Notes: a model not told the origin generated them from the sequence alone. Shown: positions 1-10,104, numbered from the stretch's first letter. The stretch is 64,000 nucleotides of DNA from Spirochaetes bacterium GWE1_32_154 (GCA_001829315.1 MIAY01000039.1:62001-126000), one strand, 5' to 3'. Numbers and translations: made by a program.

Positions 1-2426
1 TAAGTGGTGTTGGTATTGTTTTTTACAAATATAAATTGGATGGTGGTGTCTGGTCTGCTGAAATTCCGATTTCAACTCATATTATAACTGATAACCTGAC
101 TGCCGGTGATCATACCATTTCTGTTCTTGGCAAAAAAACCGATGGCGTATGGCAAACTGAAGTGCATAGTACCGTGTATCAGTGGAATATTAATACCACT
201 CCGATAGTTGCAGTTTTATCAGGTTTACCTGAAACAATTACAAGTACTACCGGATGGGAAATAACGGTTGCCGGAATCGATGTTGCCTATTATAAATATC
301 AAATTGATGACGGAGTGTATTCTTCTGAATTCACGGTGACAAATAAAATAATTCTATCAAATTTATTAAATAAACAATATACAATAAATGTTATTGGTGC
401 AAATATTAATCGTATCTGGCAAAAAATAGAAGTACCGACAACCTATTCATGGACTGTTGATTCCGTTTTACCAAAAGCTATTTTGACAAATACCCCTCAG
501 GAATATACTGATATAAAATTAACAGATATAGCAGTAGGCGGTGTTGATTTGGTTGTATACAAATATAAATTAGATGGCGGTGTCTGGTCTGCTGAAATCC
601 CGATTGCAACGCATATTATAATTGATAACCTCTCCGATGGAGATCATATCATATCGGTGGCCGGTAAAAAAAGTAACGGATTATGGCAAAAAGATGCTGA
701 TGCGACAATCTATAACTGGAATATTAATACTGTGCCGGTTATTGCTGTTTTATCCGGTTTCCCGCAGGAGTTTTCAAAGATAAAAACCACTGATATTTCT
801 GTATCGGGTACAAATGTTGTTTATTATAAATACAAAGTTGATACAGGTGCATACTCTTCAGAGCTTCCTGTTTCTAATAAAATAAGTTTGACAGGGTTAA
901 CCGATAAAAAGTATACCATATCTGTACTTGGTGCAAATGAAAATCGTATCTGGCAAAAAATTGAAGTACCTACAGTATATTCATGGACTGTTGATACGGC
1001 TGCACCGGTTATTACAGCAAATACTAAAACAACGTCTGTGGTAAGTCCAGACTTGTCCGGTACCGTAAATGATCAATCTGCTACAATCCAATTATTGATT
1101 AATGAGTCTAATTACACCCCGACAAACAATATTTCAGGTGTATGGTTATTGGATGCAGGTTTGATAACAGACTTAACAAATGATGCGTATGATTATACCG
1201 TTTCTGCAACCGATTTAGCGGGTAATACAGGAACCGGATCAGGAACATTAACGATTGACACTACTGTGCCAACGGTAATATTAAGCAATCTTCCGTCATC
1301 GGTTACTAATATTGACAGCATCGCAATTACTGCTGGCGGACCTGATATTGTATCATATAAATATAAAATAAATGATGGAATCTGGAGTGATTTTATACCT
1401 GTTTCAACACCAATTGTGGAGTCATCACTTTCGGATGGTAATTATACCATTTATGCATGCGGAAAGAAAGCTGTCGGAACTGAACAGTTGGAGCAAAATG
1501 CTACATCAAGTACTTGGATTGTAGATACAACTCCTCCGGTTATTACGTTGGTTGGTGAGCCTGTAATCTATTTAAATAAAGGTGATGTTTATACATCACC
1601 GGTTGACGGTGCTACGGTAACTGATACTTCCGGTGAAATAATTTCAGCTGTTAAAAGCGGGGTACCTGATTCAACGATATCAGGGGTTTACCTGGAAACA
1701 TACTCAGCTATTGATTCTGCGGGGAATATAGCGATTCCTGTGTCACGAAAAATTGTAGTGTATAAAGCATTTGATGGTACGACAGTTTTTACAGATGCTG
1801 ATAATAAGATTGAGTCTTCAACTGTTGATAAAACAATATATTTAGATTATGATGATCAGTTTATTTATATCGGGTATATGGGTGAACAAATGAATTTAAA
1901 TAATAGAATATTGTATTTTGCTCTCAATTGTGAGGAAACCGGTACGGTGGGGTCAACTATAATAGATGAAGTTCAATGGTTTGAAGGTCGTCGCGTAAAT
2001 CTGCCATTTAAAGCAAAATATTTGTATATGGCTAAGCATTATATAAACATTTCGGAAGGACAGAATCTTACTCAGAAATACAAAAGAATTTCTGATGGCA
2101 CTGTGTGGGGTGAACGAGTAGAAATAAAAGATCCAAATATAAATGAGTTTCGATTATATACAAGTGATAATACTACAAAAACTTCTCTCTACGCTATAAA
2201 TCGTGCAAATATAGGTAATCCTCAAGGGAAAATATCATTTGTTGTTTATGTAAAAAATGTTGAATCATATAATGATGGCGGATATGGCTGGATGTTCTCA
2301 TCAGCACCTCTTGACGCAATTGATGTCGATGGTATTGGAGAAAAAACATTCACTAAATATTTTGAGCTTGATTTAAACTCAAGTGAAAAACCAAATGTGG
2401 CTGCAGTGGTTATAACGCCGCCATAA
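1..2426 (+). CDS. Large secreted repeat protein, 3' part (partial)
   Basis: The reading frame is open to the left edge (first full codon at base 3), so the true start and any signal peptide lie outside the window. About 808 residues are visible. The N-terminal 330 residues are a tandem array of about 85-residue modules of two alternating types: one carries KYKLDGGVWSAEIPI, the other KYQIDDGVYSSE and NRIWQKIEVPT followed by YSWTVD. An Ig-like module follows (DLAGNTG, TLTIDTTVPT), then another KYKINDGIWS module, then an Ig/DUF5011-like module (TPPVITLVGEP to SAIDSAGNIAIPV). The last 220 residues form a separate globular domain starting near KAFDGTTVFTDADN, possibly a DOMON or carbohydrate-binding type beta-sandwich. 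The likely role is a cell-surface or secreted adhesin or polymer-binding protein. The architecture is seen; the function is inferred. Confidence 0.8.
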   Translation, partial: SGVGIVFYKYKLDGGVWSAEIPISTHIITDNLTAGDHTISVLGKKTDGVWQTEVHSTVYQWNINTTPIVAVLSGLPETITSTTGWEITVAGIDVAYYKYQIDDGVYSSEFTVTNKIILSNLLNKQYTINVIGANINRIWQKIEVPTTYSWTVDSVLPKAILTNTPQEYTDIKLTDIAVGGVDLVVYKYKLDGGVWSAEIPIATHIIIDNLSDGDHIISVAGKKSNGLWQKDADATIYNWNINTVPVIAVLSGFPQEFSKIKTTDISVSGTNVVYYKYKVDTGAYSSELPVSNKISLTGLTDKKYTISVLGANENRIWQKIEVPTVYSWTVDTAAPVITANTKTTSVVSPDLSGTVNDQSATIQLLINESNYTPTNNISGVWLLDAGLITDLTNDAYDYTVSATDLAGNTGTGSGTLTIDTTVPTVILSNLPSSVTNIDSIAITAGGPDIVSYKYKINDGIWSDFIPVSTPIVESSLSDGNYTIYACGKKAVGTEQLEQNATSSTWIVDTTPPVITLVGEPVIYLNKGDVYTSPVDGATVTDTSGEIISAVKSGVPDSTISGVYLETYSAIDSAGNIAIPVSRKIVVYKAFDGTTVFTDADNKIESSTVDKTIYLDYDDQFIYIGYMGEQMNLNNRILYFALNCEETGTVGSTIIDEVQWFEGRRVNLPFKAKYLYMAKHYINISEGQNLTQKYKRISDGTVWGERVEIKDPNINEFRLYTSDNTTKTSLYAINRANIGNPQGKISFVVYVKNVESYNDGGYGWMFSSAPLDAIDVDGIGEKTFTKYFELDLNSSEKPNVAAVVITPP
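3..998 (+). repeat. 534-bp tandem coding repeat (two-module unit)
   Basis: Matching DNA segments recur exactly 534 bp apart. The segment beginning AAATATAAATT at 27 recurs at 561, and AATCGTATCTGGCAAAAAAT at 408 recurs at 942. The period is 178 codons, one pair of the alternating modules. Nucleotide similarity is high over the module cores, suggesting fairly recent duplication or homogenisation. The first copy is incomplete at the window edge. Confidence 0.8.
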
Positions 2427-2471
2427 AATAATAGAGGTTTTTGTAAAATTAACCTTTAAGAAAGTCATGAG

Positions 2472-2602
2472 TGTTTCACGCGGAGGCGCAGTGGTCGCAG
2501 AGTTTAGGATTTTGTTATTAATTTAAATAAAATACTCTTCCTCATCGTTCTCAGACACTCAGCGTGAGCATTTCTTTCCTAGTGGTTTTTTGCGGTTAAA
2601 GT
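2472..2602. repeat. Degenerate CGCGGAG/CGCAGAG-type intergenic repeat
   Basis: The 293-bp gap between the repeat protein and the nuclease gene holds no convincing gene. It contains a GC-richer stretch (CACGCGGAGGCGCAG, GGTCGCAGAG) at 2477-2502 and a T-rich stretch ending TTTTTTGCGGTTAAAG near 2601. The two resemble the halves of the CGCGGAG...TGCGGTTAAA style intergenic repeat found scattered in many unrelated bacterial genomes. Assignment rests on motif resemblance only. Confidence 0.4.
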
Positions 2603-2719
2603 TCTTTTTTCAGGGTAGTACGTGGTTGAAGATTAATGAGCCATAGATGTGGTGAGCTATTTTAATTTATGTTTATTGGCGTTTTATTATTTTAGAGGTG
2701 TCCTTAATCATATTAGATT

Positions 2720-3634
2720 TCAGCTATCAACACCCTCGATTAGCCGTATTACATCTGTTTCACAAAGCCCTGTATATTTAACAATCTGTGCAACTGTAAA
2801 ACCGTCAGAATGCATACTTTTTGCATTTTGTTTTGCTTTTTCAAGATTAAGTTGTTTCTCTTTCTGAATACCGATTATTTCTCCCTTTTCAAAACCTGTC
2901 CTGTGTGCATGATTTAAAGAACTGACTTTTTCATGGAGTGACTTTTGTCGTTGTTCATAAAGATATCTTTCTTCTTTATCATGGCTTAATACATTAAGCT
3001 GATTGATTGCTTTTTTTATTTCCGGTATTTGTTCTGCAATCATAGAAACCTCCCTATCTTCAGGATTCTCAATAAATAATAACCAGTCTCTTAACAGTAC
3101 ATTGGGTACTATGCCCTCTGTTCTAAGTTTTGGTAATTCCAAAAAGTGAATTTGAGCCACATTTGTTAATACCTCATGGGTGTCAATTTCTTTAAACATA
3201 AAAGTATTATGAACTCTTTTATTCTGAACTACTATAAAATTCACTATATTAATAGTAATAGATTTTTTTAATTTTGTATAGTCATCACCTTCAAAAATCT
3301 GTTCTTCTATTAGTTTTGACAGATAGTAAACCGTTCTCTTTACCATATCATTGTTATTAGCAATCTGTATCTCGATGTCAATTATTGTATTATCATTTGC
3401 TTTAGCACGAACATCAAGTATTGAGTATTTATCATCAATAGATTTTTTTTCAATATTAGGGTTTAATATAATGACAGAGATAATTCTGTCATTATCTGTA
3501 TATCCTAAGACTGCATTTAAGAAACTTATTAAAATTTCCGGCATTTCCGGATTACCGAATATCCTTTTGAATACAAAGTCAACTTTAGGACTCATTAGTG
3601 ATACTTTTTTAGTATCTTCGCTATTTTTAATCAT
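2720..3634 (-). CDS. Rpn family PD-(D/E)XK nuclease / putative transposase
   Basis: About 304 residues. The opening MSPKVDFVFKRIFGNPEMPEILISFLNAVL is the signature of the PDDEXK_2 (Rpn, recombination-promoting nuclease) family. The catalytic core is visible as LDVRAKANDNTIIDIEIQI, supplying the Asp and the ExQ of the PD-(D/E)XK fold. A C-terminal segment (GFTVAQIVKYTGLCETDVIRLI) looks like the short helical tail common in this family. Family members are DNA endonucleases that stimulate RecA-independent recombination and often occur in many copies. An ATG four codons earlier (3646) is possible, but its bases form the GGAGG ribosome-binding site for the ATG at 3634, so the later start is preferred. 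The gene stands alone with repeat-like sequence downstream. The family call is secure; activity is not shown. Confidence 0.9.
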   Translation of the reverse strand: MIKNSEDTKKVSLMSPKVDFVFKRIFGNPEMPEILISFLNAVLGYTDNDRIISVIILNPNIEKKSIDDKYSILDVRAKANDNTIIDIEIQIANNNDMVKRTVYYLSKLIEEQIFEGDDYTKLKKSITINIVNFIVVQNKRVHNTFMFKEIDTHEVLTNVAQIHFLELPKLRTEGIVPNVLLRDWLLFIENPEDREVSMIAEQIPEIKKAINQLNVLSHDKEERYLYEQRQKSLHEKVSSLNHAHRTGFEKGEIIGIQKEKQLNLEKAKQNAKSMHSDGFTVAQIVKYTGLCETDVIRLIEGVDS

Positions 3635-3809
3635 AACATCCTCCATATATATTAAATGAAGAAAAAGTTATTTTTCATTAAGGGGTGACGGTTTTTTTAC
3701 AATTTATCTATGGGTTAAGGATTTAATGAGATGATGTTTTCGATAATTCAAAAACACAATGTTTCCCATACTGAGCGTAAACATCGCATCCTTTTTCGGT
3801 TTTTGATAT

Positions 3810-4763
3810 TTATCTTCGTATTTTGTTGTAATTGATTCGTTTAAAGAGATCAATACATTGTTCGAGGGTCATATTATGAGCTGCATCCTGAATATTTATG
3901 AGCGTCTCAGTCCCGTCATCATTTTTAATATATACTAATGAAAATCGTTTTATTGCAAGTAAATCAGCTTCGCTGGTAATTTTTGATTGAATAATATAAT
4001 CAGATAAAGGTATTTCACTAAATTCAATTTCACTTCCGTTAGCTGAGAATACAAAATCTTTCATATCAAACATTGTCGCTATGTGATTTGATGAAATGTG
4101 ATATGTTCTCCGCACTTTATCATACCATTGATGTGTTTTAAATTTTTCTTCATCTATAAGTGGAGTTGATGCGTCACTTTTCAGATTTTCAAAAATAGCC
4201 TGATTAAGCTCGGTTAATTTTATATTATTATCATGAAAAATTAAAGCAACAACAAATACATTTGCGTCCGGAGTGTATTTTGCAATAATTTCAGGAATAT
4301 CATAGTTAATTACAAAGTAATTACCTATTTTTTTTATAGTCTGACCATATAGTTTTAAGAAATCATTATTATCAACGATAGTATCAAAAAGTTGTGATGA
4401 AGTCATATTCAGTTTTAGTTGAGCATCAAAAGGGCTTACAATTGCAGCATCATTAATTGAAATTTTAAAATGATTTTCGAAAACCTCTACCATTTCGGGA
4501 TATTCTGATATAACAGACTTTGAATGCATTGCAAAAAAATATTGTGTTGAGTAGTGTTCCAGTATTAATAGATTCTGAATGAAAATATTTCCGCCAATAT
4601 TAGCCAGATATACGATATCACCAAATTCCTGACACCCGAGAATAATTGCTTTTTCGTAATTGAGTTTATTTGTTTGCGGTCGAACATAAACAACGGCACA
4701 CGAACGTAATTCGTCAAGATTGTATATAAATGGTATTATTATGTCAGGTTTTACATTACTCAT
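3810..4763 (-). CDS. Hypothetical cytoplasmic protein, 317 aa
   Basis: No signal peptide, membrane segment or repeat is visible and I recognise no family. The sequence is a mixed alpha/beta globular type. The first 110 residues include YVRPQTNKLNYEKAIILGCQEFGDIVYLANIGG, and the C-terminal third contains SDYIIQSKITSEADLLAIKRFSLVYIKNDDG and a final helical segment (MTLEQCIDLFKRINYNKI). The gene is monocistronic: the Rpn gene lies downstream on the same strand after about 160 bp, and lptD is divergent upstream. No clear Shine-Dalgarno sequence precedes the ATG. Length and intact frame argue for a real gene. Confidence 0.65.
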   Translation of the reverse strand: MSNVKPDIIIPFIYNLDELRSCAVVYVRPQTNKLNYEKAIILGCQEFGDIVYLANIGGNIFIQNLLILEHYSTQYFFAMHSKSVISEYPEMVEVFENHFKISINDAAIVSPFDAQLKLNMTSSQLFDTIVDNNDFLKLYGQTIKKIGNYFVINYDIPEIIAKYTPDANVFVVALIFHDNNIKLTELNQAIFENLKSDASTPLIDEEKFKTHQWYDKVRRTYHISSNHIATMFDMKDFVFSANGSEIEFSEIPLSDYIIQSKITSEADLLAIKRFSLVYIKNDDGTETLINIQDAAHNMTLEQCIDLFKRINYNKIRR

Positions 4764-4891
4764 AATTTTATTTGTTGCATTATTTTAAATATTTTTCTAA
4801 TATGAATCGTCAATTATTATCAGTATGGACAAAACACATACCTTGATTATATAACAAAATAAAATAAAAAGAAGTATTTATTAATAATTTT

Positions 4892-7800
4892 ATGCCCGGA
4901 TTTATAAAAAAGACATTATTTTTTACATTATTATTCTTATCTTACACTTTTACATACTCAGATGTAACAAGTGATAATTGGGTTAAAAATAATGAATCAT
5001 TTTATCTTAAAACATTATCAAAAGAATTAAATAATTCAGATTTTTATTCACTTCAGCAAAGAGCACGTTCTCTTGGTTTACCTGAGAAACAAAGTGCTGA
5101 TATATACAGGCAGGAAATTGCGAAATTTTATGGCATTACATTAATTCCGTCAGATACGTTTAATGGTGATAAAATAATTCTTGAACGAGCCGGTGAATTG
5201 AAAATGATTAAATTAAAAGAAGTTGATGAAGAAAATCTACATATAATCGGTGGTGTTAAAATAATAATTAATGCTAAAGATGAAAATAAAGTAAGTATTA
5301 AGAAAGAAATTGAAGCTGATGAAGTGTATATTGATTTAAAAAATAAGGAAATTACCGGTTCAGGAAATGTTATTTATAAAGATGAAAAACTCGAATTTAA
5401 TGGAGAACATTTTTATTATAATTACAACATAAATAGAGGAACTCTACTTTCAGGCAAAACGAAAATTAAGCAGAAAGATAAATCAGGGCTGGAAGGTGCT
5501 TTTTTTACAGGTGAAAGAATTGCTTATGTTGGTAGTGAAGAGTCTATTCTTTATGATGGGAAATTAACAACTTGTGATGCGGAAGAACCTCATTATTACA
5601 TTCAGGTAAAACGTTTGTGGCTCAATAAAGAAAGCGAGTGGGGGCTTTTGAATGGTATTGTATATGTCGGGCCTATGCCGTTTTTATATTTTCCCGTTTA
5701 TTATCATCCCAAAAACATTGATATTTACCCTTCTTTCGGATACAAAACAAGAGAGGGGTGGTTTGTTAATACAACATTCAGTATTCTTGGTAAAATGGAT
5801 ATCGGCGATAGTGCTTCAACAACTCAAATTTCTGATTACGGACTGCAGGAGCGAAGAAAAAAACCGGCATCTTTGTTTTCTATAACAAAAAATGACATTG
5901 ATACAGCATTAAATACATATTATGACTCGAAAGAGTTTTATAAGAAAAATCCCAAATTACGTTTTTTAACCAGGGATTTTAATAGTTTATCAATGTCCTT
6001 TAAGATTTTTGCCGATGCATATACCAATCTTGGTTTTTATTATGGAGGTTTTTTTTATTTTAATATTGATCATAAGCGGTTTCCTGTTGAGATATTTCTA
6101 TTAACAGATTATGCATTCTCAAGAAGAATATGGAAAGATGATAAGACTGATCAATATACCTTTTATAATCCAAATGATAGAAGTATGCTATGGACAAGTG
6201 ATTTTGATAAAAACTTACAAAATACATATTATTTTTATTCTGCTAATCCATTTGAATTAAGAACTTCTCAGTTTTTTAGAATTGATGGGGAACTTTTTAA
6301 AGATGTTGTGAAATTAAAATATTCAGGTCAGATTGAGTATGCATCTGATGCAAGATTTTACAAAGATTTTTATAGCAGAAATTTGACTTTTTCTTATATT
6401 GATTTATTAGCTGATGCTTTAAAATACAGTATTGAAAAAAATGATAAAGGTGGAAGTATTTTTACCTTAGCCGATGAGAAAGAAGTTAGCTCTGTACCAA
6501 CGATTAATGACTTCATTGAATTGAGTTTATCTCCTATTACTATTCCTGATTTATTTGGATTAAATTTAATCAGTTCTGTTTCTATTAATGCAAAAGTTAA
6601 TGCTGGTTTTCAAACTGAACAGATTTTAAAATATGCTCCGGGTAATATTCAACAGGCTGAAGATCATAAATATGAGCGTTATTTTTTAGAAAAAATCCTT
6701 CTCCCTGAAACAACTGTAAAGATGAATGGTGAGTTACTGAATTATGATGTATTCATAAATATGAATAAAAAATATAATGAGTCATTATTACAAAAACAAC
6801 AATCAAAAAATACCACTGCAAAAAAAACATCTGTTATGTATACTGAAATTAATCGTATCGGAACACTCGACGCCTCAACAGATAAAACTGTTATTGATTA
6901 TAAATATTTACTGCCATTTTTTTCGTTGAGTATTCCTTCCGATAATAAGAGTTCTAAAACCATTGATACTTATTATAATGAAATAATCATTAGTGATAAT
7001 TCTTCAGATTATAAGCAGGAAACAATCAAAGATATTAAGAAAGAAATAAAAAATTATGATGAAATCATAGCAATAGATAAGGAGGGAAATCAAAATCTAT
7101 TTGATATAAAAATGATTTCATTTTCATTGAATTATGACATAACTGATATTAATAAGAATAATTTATTTTTTAACACTAAATTTAAAAGAGATAATGAAGA
7201 TATTGATAATATGATGGAAATAGTAACCGGGCAATATGATATTAATAAAAGGCTTCGTCAATTTAATATTGAAAATGATTTAACAGCAACACTTAATGGT
7301 TCGTTAGGGCTTTTTAAATTATTTTCAGATTCATCTGAACTGATTAAGTTATCTCCAAATCTTAAATTTACATTTAAAAAAAATTATGATGATATGGATG
7401 TGTATGAAAAATATCTTGATACAGTTACTACCATTGATGCAACGGCTGACCGGATAAAGAAAATTAACACTGATAAAAATAATTTATTATATTCAAATAG
7501 AATGAAAACTGAATATAAATTAGTATTTTCTGATACTTTAAAAAATGATTTTTCATTTGGTACCTATTTATTATCAGGTACAAATCTTTCTACAGCATTT
7601 AATGCAAATTTATACGAGTATAATGAACAGAAAAGTTATAATTTTAATATTTTGAATGAAGTTAATACAAAGAAAAATACACCGGGTTATCAACCTGTAG
7701 ATTCCGGTAATTATTATTTTCAAAGAGATTTTTATCATATGATATCTGAATTGTCCTCAAAATTAAATTTATCTTTTAATGTACTGCCAAAAGGTTTTGA

Positions 7801-9280
7801 ACATACTCTAAACATAACAACAGGACCAAAAATCAACTTTATTGTTCCACAAGCCTCAATGAATATTCTAAAAGACGAGTTATGGCTTGAAGAATCTGGT
7901 TCCGTAAAATATCTTTGGACTGATGTTATGGGGGATATGTCTGCTGATAAGCAGGAGGATGTTGGAAGAATTACAGAACAGGCAAGAGAGTATGTATATT
8001 ATCGTAAAACAGGTAAAAATTTAAATGATAAAGTTAGCGAATTTTTCTTCTATGAAAACTTCTGGGAAGGGGCAAAGAATTTCAGAAAAATTTTTGAAAG
8101 TTTCAGTATTGATCTTAAATATAGTTATATTTTAAATAACATAAACTATTTCTCAATAAATAATATAATTTCATTTAATTTAGTTAATATTGGTTACTTT
8201 TCAAATGGCAGAGGAAGTACGGCAGGTCTTGCCGTTTATCCTGACAATTCATTAACAATGTCAGTATTTAATTCCATGTTTCAATATACAAATAATTTAA
8301 CATTTACGAAAGAATCTGATAAAACAAAAGTATTTACCGGAGTTGATAAACAGCGTTTGCTTGATGAAAATATGATTGTAAAGTTCGCCGATATTAATAC
8401 TTTTACATTCAGGCTTGATGGGAATAAATTTGAATTCAAATTACCGAAAGGGAATTGGTTTTCTCTTACAAGTAGAACAGATCTACGATATGATTTAAAT
8501 AAAAAATGGTATGGTCCGACAAAAGATGTTAATCGATATAATATATATCTTAATTCTCAGGATTTTACTTTTTCTGGTATTATGGACATATTTTCAGTTA
8601 CTCTTAATTATAAATCGTATGATTTTAAAGATGCCGGTTTAAATGTTGTATTAGACGGCGGTATGATTAAGTTAGGGTATAGTTTTAATGAAATTCCTCA
8701 ACTTTTTAATCTGATTAATTTCAGTTTTAGACCTGATATTACTTACAACTTTTCATCTAAAAAAGATCCTTACTATAATGAAAGCGGTGTGCTTGATCAA
8801 ATTTCGCAAAGTTATTATGATAGTAATAAATTATTAACCTCTTTATCAATGGAGCTTATTATTGGAAAAGATAAGGAGTATCAAACTACATTCAAATTTT
8901 CAACATCAAGCAGTAATACGAAACTTTCAAGATATTATGAGGCGGACTCGGAAGTAACTTTTTTTGACGATTTAATAAAATCATTTAATTTTGCAAAAGA
9001 AGAAGACCGTGTTAAGAGTGCTTTTAATTTACAGTCTATATCTTTTTCAATTGAACATAAACTTCATGACTGGATTTTATACTTTGATTATTCCGGTAAA
9101 CCGGAACGAAATTATACAGGAAATAAATATGTCTGGGATAATACTTTTTCATTTAAAATATCATGGAATATTGACAGTAAAAATCAATTAATGAAACTTT
9201 TTAATAAATCAAAAGTTGATGATAAATATGAAAAGGGAAGTTGGCGTCAGCGATCCATGTCACTTGACTTTGATGAATAA
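4892..9280 (+). CDS. lptD: LPS-assembly protein LptD (OstA family), large form
   Basis: About 1462 residues with an N-terminal signal peptide (FIKKTLFFTLLFLSYTFTYS). Residues of about 110-260 are the OstA/LptA-like beta-jellyroll (EADEVYIDLKNKEITGSGNVIYKDEKLEFNGEHFYY). Next come TTCDAEEPHYYI, near residue 228, and GPMPFLYFPVYYHP, near residues 259-272, both hallmarks of LptD. The long C-terminal part is aromatic-rich beta-barrel sequence. LptD receives lipopolysaccharide from the periplasmic Lpt bridge and inserts it into the outer leaflet. The protein is much longer than the roughly 780-residue enterobacterial form, with extended barrel or loop regions. No lptE-like gene is adjacent. The ATG at 4892 lacks a strong ribosome-binding site but is placed directly before the signal peptide. 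Confidence 0.88.
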   Translation: MPGFIKKTLFFTLLFLSYTFTYSDVTSDNWVKNNESFYLKTLSKELNNSDFYSLQQRARSLGLPEKQSADIYRQEIAKFYGITLIPSDTFNGDKIILERAGELKMIKLKEVDEENLHIIGGVKIIINAKDENKVSIKKEIEADEVYIDLKNKEITGSGNVIYKDEKLEFNGEHFYYNYNINRGTLLSGKTKIKQKDKSGLEGAFFTGERIAYVGSEESILYDGKLTTCDAEEPHYYIQVKRLWLNKESEWGLLNGIVYVGPMPFLYFPVYYHPKNIDIYPSFGYKTREGWFVNTTFSILGKMDIGDSASTTQISDYGLQERRKKPASLFSITKNDIDTALNTYYDSKEFYKKNPKLRFLTRDFNSLSMSFKIFADAYTNLGFYYGGFFYFNIDHKRFPVEIFLLTDYAFSRRIWKDDKTDQYTFYNPNDRSMLWTSDFDKNLQNTYYFYSANPFELRTSQFFRIDGELFKDVVKLKYSGQIEYASDARFYKDFYSRNLTFSYIDLLADALKYSIEKNDKGGSIFTLADEKEVSSVPTINDFIELSLSPITIPDLFGLNLISSVSINAKVNAGFQTEQILKYAPGNIQQAEDHKYERYFLEKILLPETTVKMNGELLNYDVFINMNKKYNESLLQKQQSKNTTAKKTSVMYTEINRIGTLDASTDKTVIDYKYLLPFFSLSIPSDNKSSKTIDTYYNEIIISDNSSDYKQETIKDIKKEIKNYDEIIAIDKEGNQNLFDIKMISFSLNYDITDINKNNLFFNTKFKRDNEDIDNMMEIVTGQYDINKRLRQFNIENDLTATLNGSLGLFKLFSDSSELIKLSPNLKFTFKKNYDDMDVYEKYLDTVTTIDATADRIKKINTDKNNLLYSNRMKTEYKLVFSDTLKNDFSFGTYLLSGTNLSTAFNANLYEYNEQKSYNFNILNEVNTKKNTPGYQPVDSGNYYFQRDFYHMISELSSKLNLSFNVLPKGFEHTLNITTGPKINFIVPQASMNILKDELWLEESGSVKYLWTDVMGDMSADKQEDVGRITEQAREYVYYRKTGKNLNDKVSEFFFYENFWEGAKNFRKIFESFSIDLKYSYILNNINYFSINNIISFNLVNIGYFSNGRGSTAGLAVYPDNSLTMSVFNSMFQYTNNLTFTKESDKTKVFTGVDKQRLLDENMIVKFADINTFTFRLDGNKFEFKLPKGNWFSLTSRTDLRYDLNKKWYGPTKDVNRYNIYLNSQDFTFSGIMDIFSVTLNYKSYDFKDAGLNVVLDGGMIKLGYSFNEIPQLFNLINFSFRPDITYNFSSKKDPYYNESGVLDQISQSYYDSNKLLTSLSMELIIGKDKEYQTTFKFSTSSSNTKLSRYYEADSEVTFFDDLIKSFNFAKEEDRVKSAFNLQSISFSIEHKLHDWILYFDYSGKPERNYTGNKYVWDNTFSFKISWNIDSKNQLMKLFNKSKVDDKYEKGSWRQRSMSLDFDE

Positions 9281-9333
9281 AATTCTATGCGGGTTGTGTT
9301 CTTTTGTATTATTTTATTTTTCTACAGGCTCTA

Positions 9334-9362
9334 TTGACATAAATAAATAATTTAACTAATAT
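9334..9362 (+). promoter_or_regulatory. Sigma70-type promoter for adk
   Basis: TTGACA at 9334-9339 and TAATAT at 9357-9362 are separated by 17 bp, 32 bp before the adk start codon. AAGGTGA precedes the ATG at 9395. This lets adk be transcribed independently of lptD. Confidence 0.75.
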
Positions 9363-9394
9363 CCGATTTATCAAAAATAATAAGGTGATACATA

Positions 9395-10021
9395 ATGAAT
9401 TTAATTTTTTTTGGTGCCCCTGGTGCAGGTAAGGGGACAATTGCTAAAATGCTTAAAGATAGAGAAAATCTTGTTCATATCAGTACCGGCGATATATTTC
9501 GAACAGCTATTAAGAATAAGACTGAATTGGGGCTAAAAGTTACTTCTATACTTGATAAAGGTGAGTTAGTGCCTGATGAGTTAACAATCTCTTTGGTTTC
9601 TGAACGAGTTAAAGAACCTGATTGTAAATCCGGTTATATTCTTGATGGTTTTCCCAGAACTCTTGTTCAGGCAGAAGCATGGAGTAAAGAAGCGACTATT
9701 GATGCTGCAGTATATTTTGATATATCAGATGATGAAGTTGTCAGACGACTATGCGGCAGACGAACATGCCCTAATTGCCATTCAATATTTCATGTAGAAT
9801 TTAACAAACCAAAAAAAGACGGCATATGTGATGTTTGCAATTCTGAATTAATCATTCGTCCTGATGATTCAAATGAATCAATTAATAACAGGCTGAAAGT
9901 GTATCATACGCAAACAGAACCATTAGTAGAGTATTTTACAAAGTTACAAAAAGTTATTGTAATTAATGCAGTGCAAAATTCAGAAAAAGTATATTCTGAT
10001 ATTGCTGGTAAGATTAAGTAA
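9395..10021 (+). CDS. adk: Adenylate kinase (zinc-lid form)
   Basis: Adenylate kinase interconverts ATP, AMP and ADP in the cytoplasm. The 208-residue protein opens with the P-loop GAPGAGKGT (residues 7-15), followed by the AMP-binding STGDIFR, DGFPRT and CGRRTCP segments. The LID domain carries two Cys-x2-Cys pairs (CPNC near 125 and CDVC near 145), the zinc-binding arrangement of Gram-positive and many other adenylate kinases; enterobacterial enzymes lack it. The length is normal for the long-LID class. The start is fixed by AAGGTGA just upstream. The gene is convergent with rlpA across a hairpin repeat. Confidence 0.97.
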   Translation: MNLIFFGAPGAGKGTIAKMLKDRENLVHISTGDIFRTAIKNKTELGLKVTSILDKGELVPDELTISLVSERVKEPDCKSGYILDGFPRTLVQAEAWSKEATIDAAVYFDISDDEVVRRLCGRRTCPNCHSIFHVEFNKPKKDGICDVCNSELIIRPDDSNESINNRLKVYHTQTEPLVEYFTKLQKVIVINAVQNSEKVYSDIAGKIK

Positions 10022-10042
10022 TATTTGTGAAAAAAATATATA

Positions 10043-10092
10043 GAGCCTCTTGCATAAAATCGAGATAAAAAATGTATTTTTGCAAGAAGCTC
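10043..10092. repeat. Dispersed palindrome, single-hairpin unit (copy A)
   Basis: The arms GAGCCTCTTGCA and TGCAAGAAGCTC pair with one mismatch around a loop containing TCGAGATAAAAAATG. The copy lies between the convergent adk and rlpA genes, where it could act as a bidirectional terminator. Related copies are at 16064, 20971, 26111, 40584 and 43624. Confidence 0.75.
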
Positions 10093-10104
10093 GATTGTAT
10101 GAAT

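Noticed and set aside
2649-2867. 72-codon plus-strand frame overlapping the Rpn gene
   Set aside because: It is antisense to a well-supported family gene, has no ribosome-binding site and has no protein-like pattern.
8991-9191. Frames inside lptD
   Set aside because: These are shadow frames in AT-rich DNA, lacking start signals and lying within a continuous beta-barrel coding sequence.
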